This document shows positions 57,732-64,000 of a stretch of DNA of 64,000 nucleotides, one piece after another. This DNA is from Symbiodinium kawagutii (Eukaryota > Sar > Dinophyceae > Suessiales > Symbiodiniaceae): assembly GCA_009767595.1 (NCBI GenBank), contig VSDK01013833.1, forward strand, positions 291,896 through 355,895, read 5' to 3'. Each line of letters begins with the position of its first letter. The stretch's first letter is position 1. The position numbers were made by a program, and so were the translations under genes. The notes below the pieces were generated by a model. That model saw nothing but the letters and a program-made list of their open reading frames with translations, was not told the origin of the DNA and ran no database searches.

Positions 57732-60700
57732 GTCGCTATGGCAAAAGGCTGTCAAAATGCGTGTGGATGCTGCTTTACCACCAGAAGCACTTGAAGAGGC
57801 TAAGACCATGTGTTCCGAGCTTCAGAAGATGGTGGCCTTGACCCCGAAAGATGCTGTGGCGTATGACTTTGATTTCCAGTTGGTTGCGAACCCAGCCGGC
57901 TTTGTGTACAAACTCCAAAACTCCATCCTTGAGGAGGCGCCTGCCATGGCAGAGAAGTTGAATGAGGCGATTGTTGACTTTGAGAAGTGGGTCAGTGAGA
58001 CGCTCGAGCCAAAGTACGACTCACAACTTGCCATGGTCAAATCTTTCGCTGTCGAAATGCAGATGCAGGAGGACTTGGAGAAGATGACGCTCAAAAACTT
58101 GGCGGAACAGAAACTCATCTCAAAGTCAGTGTGGGGTGGGGAACAAGAGTGATGTTGATCATTTCAGTTCCAACTTATTGTAGTTAGTATTTGGTAATTG
58201 CAAAAATGTGTGAGCTCAACATGGACCCACATGTGGAGGGTTGTGGACAGGTGTGCGTTTGAATTAGGGTCAATCTGGCTGAGGGCACGGCTTGAAACTT
58301 CTGCTTTCAATCAGGGCTTGCCCAGATGCCCACGGATGTGGCTAGTTATGCCAGGGTAGCAGCAAGTGTGATACAGTGATACAGTGATACGGTGAAGATA
58401 GTCCAGTTCTTCCAGGGTAGCAGCAAGTGTGATAAAGTGATACGGTGAAGATAGTCCAGTTCTTCCTTCTAATAGAACCTAGATTAACGGAGGTATTGGG
58501 CTCCGACTTCGAGCACTGGGAATTGACATTGACTTCAAGCATGTCATTCCTTCAATCGTTTGGGGACCTATCGTTCGTGGACCCCGTTTAGCAAAGAGCA
58601 TGGCTTTGAGGTATTGAGGTTTGGTTGTGAGGGTATGTTGCAGACTTCCAGATCACATAGTTAGTTTTTTGTGCGCATAGTCTAGTTAGTTTTGTGCACA
58701 TCAGTGGCCCATCAAATTAGATAGCGCTGATAGCACCAGTGACTCTCCAGAAATCGTGACCGCTGCAACATGAGAACTAGCATTACTTGGCATCATGATC
58801 ATAAATTGACATAGAGTGCAAGAGTCAACAGGTGGTTCTTGTCCAGGTCATGGTGACACAGAGTACATGGAAAATATGCAATAGATGATATTGTGATATA
58901 TGACATAGACATGACATAGACATTGACATAGATGTAAAGCCGCCCTGGGCATACACACATGTCATGCGTTTAAACAGATGCCAAAGAAACGATCATTGAA
59001 TTCCTCTTTTTGACAATGGCGACGGGGTTGGGTTCTCTTTCACTGGTTAGTTCCGCTGGTTCTGAATGAAGGCATGCGTGCAAGGTGATGGCAGTGATCG
59101 TGATGATGATGGTGTTCAATTTTTGACTGGCAAGAACAGCAACTATAATAGGTTTTGAAATTTGTGCTTTAGTGATTTATTACAACTTTGAACCTGTAAC
59201 TTAAAAAGCAGCAAAGATTAACAATGTTTTGCAACCATGCAACCTGTGACTTAGGACTTTCCGGCAGCCGGCGCTCCCAGATGTGGAGGCAACTTTCTTC
59301 ATTCGATGTGGCGCGGTTGCAACATATCCTAATCTTATATTCAATGACATTTGTTCTTTTGATTAGGCTATTTGAGGTAGATTAGAGTCTTGATTAGTGA
59401 TGGGCGAAGTCCTGGTTTCCAGGACACGTTCTTCTTCTTATTATTCTATTCATCAGACTTACCATTACTTATTGTGGTAAATAATAATAATATTGTATTT
59501 CGTACTCAAAATATTTTTCTTGACTTATCTGACCTGACCAGTAACCAGTATGGTAACACTGCTTCAAAATCATGGTGGGTGTAAAGCTTGGGAAGAGGGC
59601 TCATAGTCCAACCCTGTTTTGCATTTTATTGTTCCAAGGCAACATTTTGGACAAGGTGAAGTTGCAGAACATGAAGCCAGACCATGCTACCAAGCTGATG
59701 CTGGAGTGGAGAGATTTGGTTTCCAACGCTGAGGAGATTGGGCAGGAGGGTTCCGAGATTGCAGATATCAAGGCCATGATGAAGTTCTGCAACGCTCTGT
59801 GCTCTTCGTGTGAGGAAGCCATGAAGAATCAACAGGAGACTTCCGATGACGACATTGTGAAGCCGCTCTACCAGTATGCTGAGGGCTTGCGCCGGGTGGC
59901 AAGTGCCAAGTCTTTGCTGCTCCTTGTGGAAAATCCCAAGGCTGATGTGTTCATCATGGAGATGGTGGAGAAGAAGCACCATCCCGTTGCTTTTGCTTTG
60001 GTGTCTTTGGACAGCAGGAAGGCAGCAGTTGAGAAGATTGAGTCTGTGTGCCCTCCAAGTATGAAGCTCCTTCTTACTCACGTGAGCTGTTGTGAGTCAG
60101 CAGCTTCACTGCTATGCGTTGACATCCTGGCTGATGAGGCTTTGAGCGCTCTGAGGACTGTGTTGGAAAAGTTGATTGCAAAGTTCCAGGATGCCATGTT
60201 GAACGAGATCAGCTTTTTTGACAAGCTGACACATGGCTTGCAGGGCTACATCAAGAAGTACGGCCCCGTCTCTGACGCAGCCAAAAGCTGGGCAATGGAC
60301 CCCGTCAAGAAATTCTTCGAGGGTGCTGACTGGACCAAGGCGGATTACCAAGACTTGCACACCAAGCTGGACCAGATTGGGTCAAATCTAAGTGATTTGG
60401 AAAAATTTGTCGAGCACCGTTCCAGCAACAAGACGATGGTGAGATTGGTGAACAAAGCTGAGAACGCGGCTCAGCTGTTGAAATCCACGAGGGTGACTGC
60501 AAGCGAAATCGGTGCAATTGTGATGCTGAGCAGCTTCTTCCTCAATCCAGATGGCATGACTCTTTCAACTGTCTTGGAGTTTTGCAGGAGAACTTACAAT
60601 CTGCTGGAAGATCACTTGCCAGCCAAGCTTTCCAACATGATCCGAGATGCGCGAGAGAAAGAGAAGCAGGAAGAGCAGAGTGCATCAGAGACCAAGAAGA

Positions 60701-60804
60701 AAAAAGTGAAAAAGGACAAGAGCAAGGATGGCAAGGATGGCAAGGATGCCAAGGATGCCAAGGATGCGAAGGAGAAGAAAGACAAGAAAAAGAACAAGAA
60801 GTGA
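57732..60804 (+). CDS. Helical C-terminal exons with a Lys-rich tail, in phase with the kinase
   Basis: Exon C (57732-58135) begins with one base that completes the last kinase codon and reads SLWQKAVKMRVDAALPPEAL and on through helical, acidic sequence; a GTGGGG donor gives phase 1. Exon D (59639-60804) starts after tgttccAAG and completes the codon, giving about 388 residues to TGA. It is almost wholly predicted-helical by eye (many Leu/Ala/Glu/Lys heptad-like spacings), with a tail of KDGKDGKDAKDAKDAKEKK type from a 9-base repeat (AAGGATGCC). No known domain. Taken with the kinase it would be a Ser/Thr kinase fused to a long helical scaffold; the alternative is a separate gene starting near the ATG at 57739 or 57756. 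Confidence 0.65.
58351..58465. repeat. Tandem duplication, about 61 and 54 bp
   Basis: CCAGGGTAGCAGCAAGTGTG begins at 58351 and again at 58412; both copies run to GATAGTCCAGTTCTT, the first with one more GATACAGT unit. Confidence 0.9.
58559..58575 (+). repeat. Partial third copy of the hairpin repeat
   Basis: TTTGGGGACCTATCGTT equals the right arm and following bases of the copies at 36367 and 47648; the left arm is missing. Confidence 0.7.
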
Positions 60805-62699
60805 AAACACACTGATCCCAAACAGATCTGAAAGGATCTTGGGCTTACCATGGTGTCAACGTTGGCCGCGGCCGACTGACTGGCAATGTGAACATTGTCG
60901 TGGAAAAAAAGTGTGTTTGTGCATGGCATGCGGGCATAAGTGTGCTGTGCTGGACGGTTTTTGTGAATTCATTCAATTCAGTTGTTGTCAGGTGTCGTCA
61001 TTTCAAGACTTAAAATATTGAATACTGAGATCATTGAAATAGTATGGGATGCTCTTGGCATTGGGTATACTATAATATTACGTGTGTATTGTTGTGAAGA
61101 AATATTATTTTTTGTTTGAACATGGGTGGGTAAGTTTGATCCTTACCTTACTGTATTAGGTGTTCTCAGCCATGGTCATGTTCTTTCGACCCCCAGTATT
61201 TCATTTCACAGTTGATCAGATCACATTTCTTTGCGATTTATTGGACATTGACTTATTTCAAATTTGGGATTTCATCCTTTGACTTGCCGGCTGTGACATT
61301 AGCTGGACTTCTCACACGCAACTAAGGGGATGTGAGCATTCATCATGTTTGGCAGAAGAATCAGATTGGGCAGGCATTGCATTTCAATCACGGGCTTCAA
61401 CTCAACTATCCAGAATGCCACCATGTTCACTGTCTTCACTCATTCAACCCATTTATTTCCATGATTTGTTCCATAGTTCTTTCCATAGTTCCTTCCATAG
61501 TTCCTGGTGTATGTGGTAGTGGGTGGCTAACCAACAGAGATAGAGGCTAAAAGTGAAATAACTGATACCCATCATGACAGAGGTGCCAGTAAACTCATTC
61601 AAAAGACCATTCAACACAATTTAAAACCTATGTTACACTCATTATACGCTATACCGATTAAACAATGATCATCGGTTGGAATAATGCGGGAAAACTACTT
61701 GATTTTTTTGCATGTATTCGGTGGCTTCACACACTTCCTCGACAAGGCATTCTCACTTTCCATTCAAATTCACATAAAATCATGATCTGATTTTCACGTA
61801 CTGTAATCAGAGTTTCAGGGCAAGCAGCAGCCAGACATATTCCAGGTTTCCCCAAAAAAGACTTTGGAAGCGCGCATTGCCCGATGAAATATGTTTGGAA
61901 GGTGCAGCCACATGAAAATTGCACCCCAATATGGATCTCCAAAACAAGCACCTGGGCGATGGATATACCAGGGACTGCCCACGTTATGGAATTCCCCACT
62001 CCAAACCAAAGCCGGCAAAGCCCCTACACTGGGACTTCAAGCGAACTGATTGCCTGAGGATTTCAGAAACTGAGGGGAATCCCCCAAAAAGCTGCCAGAC
62101 CGGTTGTTGGCAGCTGTAATGGATTTTTCATAGGTGGACATTTTGCGGTTGAGTCTCTGTAGATTTACTGTATGAGAAGCCATGAAAAAACAGTAGTTCG
62201 TATTTCACAATCTGAAATCTACAGTATATTCATAACCCATCATGAATAGCCCGTGAACTGCTACAAGCTGCTTGCTTCAGCCAGCCATGGCACCCCGCTG
62301 AACCATCACCCATCAGTGAAGGCCCAAGCACCATCTGAGAATCGCCATCAACGAACGAAGACTATTAATCAAGCAGCTTGCCCTTGCCCTTAGTCCCTGG
62401 GATCGGCTTGAACCCACATTTTTTTCAAACACATGAACCTTGAGTAACATTTATTTGGTCAATCATTTGGTAGCCATCATTAAGCAACAGCAACCTTTTC
62501 TTTCAATCAGCAAGCAACCAGGGAGGTAACATGAGGAACCAGTGTTTAATGATACCTGGTGGTCATTGAGTAGCCAGATAGTGAACAAGCAGCCAGGTAG
62601 TGTTGCACTTGAAGCTTGGCAGTCATTGAAGCTGCTTGTTAAACAAGTAGCCTGGTAGTCATTGAAGCCACTTGTTTAATGCTTCCGTGACTCACCCAG
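60805..62699. other. Mostly non-coding; a few open stretches
   Basis: Near 60893-60960 a frame offset from the preceding CDS reads WQCEHCRGKKVCLCMACGHK. Near 61354-61440 a frame reads KNQIGQALHFNHGLQLNYPE after ttggcAG. Near 61840-62110 two frames are open at once. None has enough support to call. 62440-62690 is rich in AGCCAGGTAGT/CATTGAAGC words. Confidence 0.35.
61469..61504. repeat. 12-bp tandem repeat TTCCATAGTTCC
   Basis: Three units; reverse complement of the 22267-22314 repeat. Confidence 0.85.
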
Positions 62700-62747
62700 T
62701 GGCACGTGGCCTGGGAGGAGTCGCAGAATTGCTCGCAAGCGGAAGAG
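62700..62747 (+). CDS. Candidate 48-bp exon in simple-sequence DNA
   Basis: Follows ctcaccAG... (CAG ending at 62699), ends GAAGAG|GTTCCC; phase 0/0, reading WHVAWEESQNCSQAEE. Same style as the short islands of 3-20 kb. Confidence 0.3.
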
Positions 62748-63647
62748 GTTCCCCTGGGCACTGGAATTGGCAGCGAAAATTCCATGCGAAGAGATGACAT
62801 TTGAAGCCCAGAATAAGTTTTGATCATTGTGTTGAAAATGTCCATAGCTGGTACTCGTAGCTACCATAGTGTGGGTGATATCAGAACTGCTATGACTTGC
62901 CAGTCATATACAGCTCCCTGACTTAGATATGACATGCAGTCAGACTCGGACGTGAATGGCTCTCTCAAGCGCATCTAAGGATGACATGTGCCATCATGAG
63001 CAGCCAGCCAACAATGTGGCTTCGAAGTTCCAGCTCTCTTGGTTGAGCTGTCAGGAAGTTGGAAACTGGCAGAAGATCAATGCAGGGTCTTTGGAAGTCT
63101 TCAGATGACAACAGAGATATGACACCAACTTATATATGTAGGTCAGCTCAGCTGTAGTAACTGCAGTAAAATGCCCACTACATGATATTCTGATTGCCTC
63201 GAATCGAATGATTCGCTTGACCTGAAACAATTCAGCTCACTGCGACCAGTGACTTTGAAAATGATTCGTAATGTATCACGAATTATCGGGGTTCTCCAGC
63301 ATCGCTTCCCACTTTTGAGCAGCTGAAGAGAGAGAGAGAGAGAGAGATATATATATATATATAGACCAACCTCCTTTCGACCAAATGGGAGTGGGAGGCA
63401 TATAATTCTGAAGTACAAGGATGTGTCAACAATTGTCAACACAAGAAGCATGTTTACCAACAGATTGCCCTGCTCACTTGGCATTTCCAAAAGCGCAAAT
63501 GGTTTTTACATCTCAAGCAAACAAACCGAATGGTCAATCGCCTTTGTGAACTGACAGATTACATGGTCAAGATCGGTCAAGGAGTATTTGGTTCAAGTAT
63601 GTTCAAGTGGTACAGTTCACTTCAACCATTTGCTCCCTTGGATGCAG
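62748..63647. other. Non-coding with a (GA)n(TA)n microsatellite at 63326-63362
   Basis: AT-rich, no supported gene; ends at gatgcAG (63647). Confidence 0.45.
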
Positions 63648-63938
63648 GCGGAAGAGGACGCCAAGAGCAATGACGCCAAGAGCAATGATGCCAAGAGCAA
63701 TGATGCCAAAAGCAATGATGCCAAAAGCGGGAAAGGGAGCAATGGCGGCACTGCTGGCACGAATGCTGCCTCTGATGTAGAGGCCGCTGATGTCGATGGT
63801 GGCTGCCATGAAAACCTTGGGCCAAAACCAGTGCTTTCAGTGGATTTTTGGGTTCAGATTGTGGCGTACTTTATGGAGCCACGTTTCTTGATGGTCTCAG
63901 AAGATTTCATGCTATGGGAGTCGCTCAAAGATCTTTGA
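63648..63938 (+). CDS. Exon with DAKSN repeats
   Basis: Starts after ttggatgcAG, phase 0. Reads AEED then four DAKSN units (15-bp tandem repeat at 63657-63731), then GKGSNGGTAGTNAASDVEA. A GT donor after GTCGATG would end it at 63798; otherwise the frame runs to TGA at 63936-63938. Disordered sequence, function unknown; the rest of the gene lies outside the window. Confidence 0.5.
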   Translation, partial: AEEDAKSNDAKSNDAKSNDAKSNDAKSGKGSNGGTAGTNAASDVEAADVDGGCHENLGPKPVLSVDFWVQIVAYFMEPRFLMVSEDFMLWESLKDL

Positions 63939-64000
63939 TCCGAAATCTATCCGAGCACCATTAGAGTACCCCATGTCATGACATGGTGGTAGATCCATAT

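Larger units (their letters stand above)
58136..59638. other. Candidate intron with a 61-bp tandem duplication and a partial dispersed repeat
   Basis: Begins GTGGGG and ends AAG at 59638. It carries the 58351-58465 duplication and TTTGGGGACCTATCGTT at 58559-58575, the right arm of the hairpin repeat seen at 36347 and 47628. No coding evidence. Confidence 0.5.

Overview
ORGANISM. This is eukaryotic nuclear DNA, most likely from a dinoflagellate close to Symbiodiniaceae/Suessiales. The main reasons are: (a) many-exon genes whose reading phases fit only if GC-AG introns are allowed beside GT-AG ones; (b) sequences resembling the dinoflagellate spliced leader, a 14/17 match 40 bases before a start codon (49294-49310) and an exact 12-base match to its 3' end (3140-3151); (c) every convincing exon lies on the + strand; (d) HMG-box proteins, a C5-DNA-methyltransferase-like gene and a Ty1/copia element. 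The genus is inference. No bacterial operons, rRNA, tRNA or CRISPR array were seen.

LAYOUT. 1-3.24 kb: the 3' half of a Ty1/copia element (reverse transcriptase/RNase H with an internal duplication, then an extra ORF). 3.24-23.9 kb: AT-rich, simple-sequence-like DNA holding short GC-rich islands that look like + strand exons; upstream flanks are CATC/AACC-rich and downstream flanks GATG/GGTT-rich, that is, complementary. 23.99-30.7 kb: exons of a low-complexity protein gene plus a six-unit alternating tandem array in non-coding DNA. 31.97-39.40 kb: a seven-exon gene reconstructed with consistent phases (4350 nt, 1449 codons plus stop) with an HMG box and a C-terminal PARP-like zinc finger. 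40.9-45.35 kb: exons of a C5 cytosine methyltransferase-like gene whose catalytic half I could not find. 45.9-49.2 kb: scattered candidate exons. 49.35-54.11 kb: a zinc-binding, coiled, Ser/Lys-rich protein. 54.76-55.54 kb: a double HMG-box protein. 55.93-60.80 kb: a CMGC-like protein kinase running in phase into long helical exons and a Lys-rich tail. 60.8-64 kb: mostly non-coding, with a few exon candidates and one repeat-bearing exon.

HOW IT FITS TOGETHER. Genes are spaced head to tail with AT-rich introns of about 0.2-1.3 kb. Several products (two HMG-box proteins, a PARP-like zinc finger, a methyltransferase-like protein) point to DNA or chromatin work, but no shared pathway is shown. 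Exon ends come from reading phase plus AG acceptors and GT/GC donors; without transcripts, gene limits and the joining of neighbouring exon blocks remain inference.
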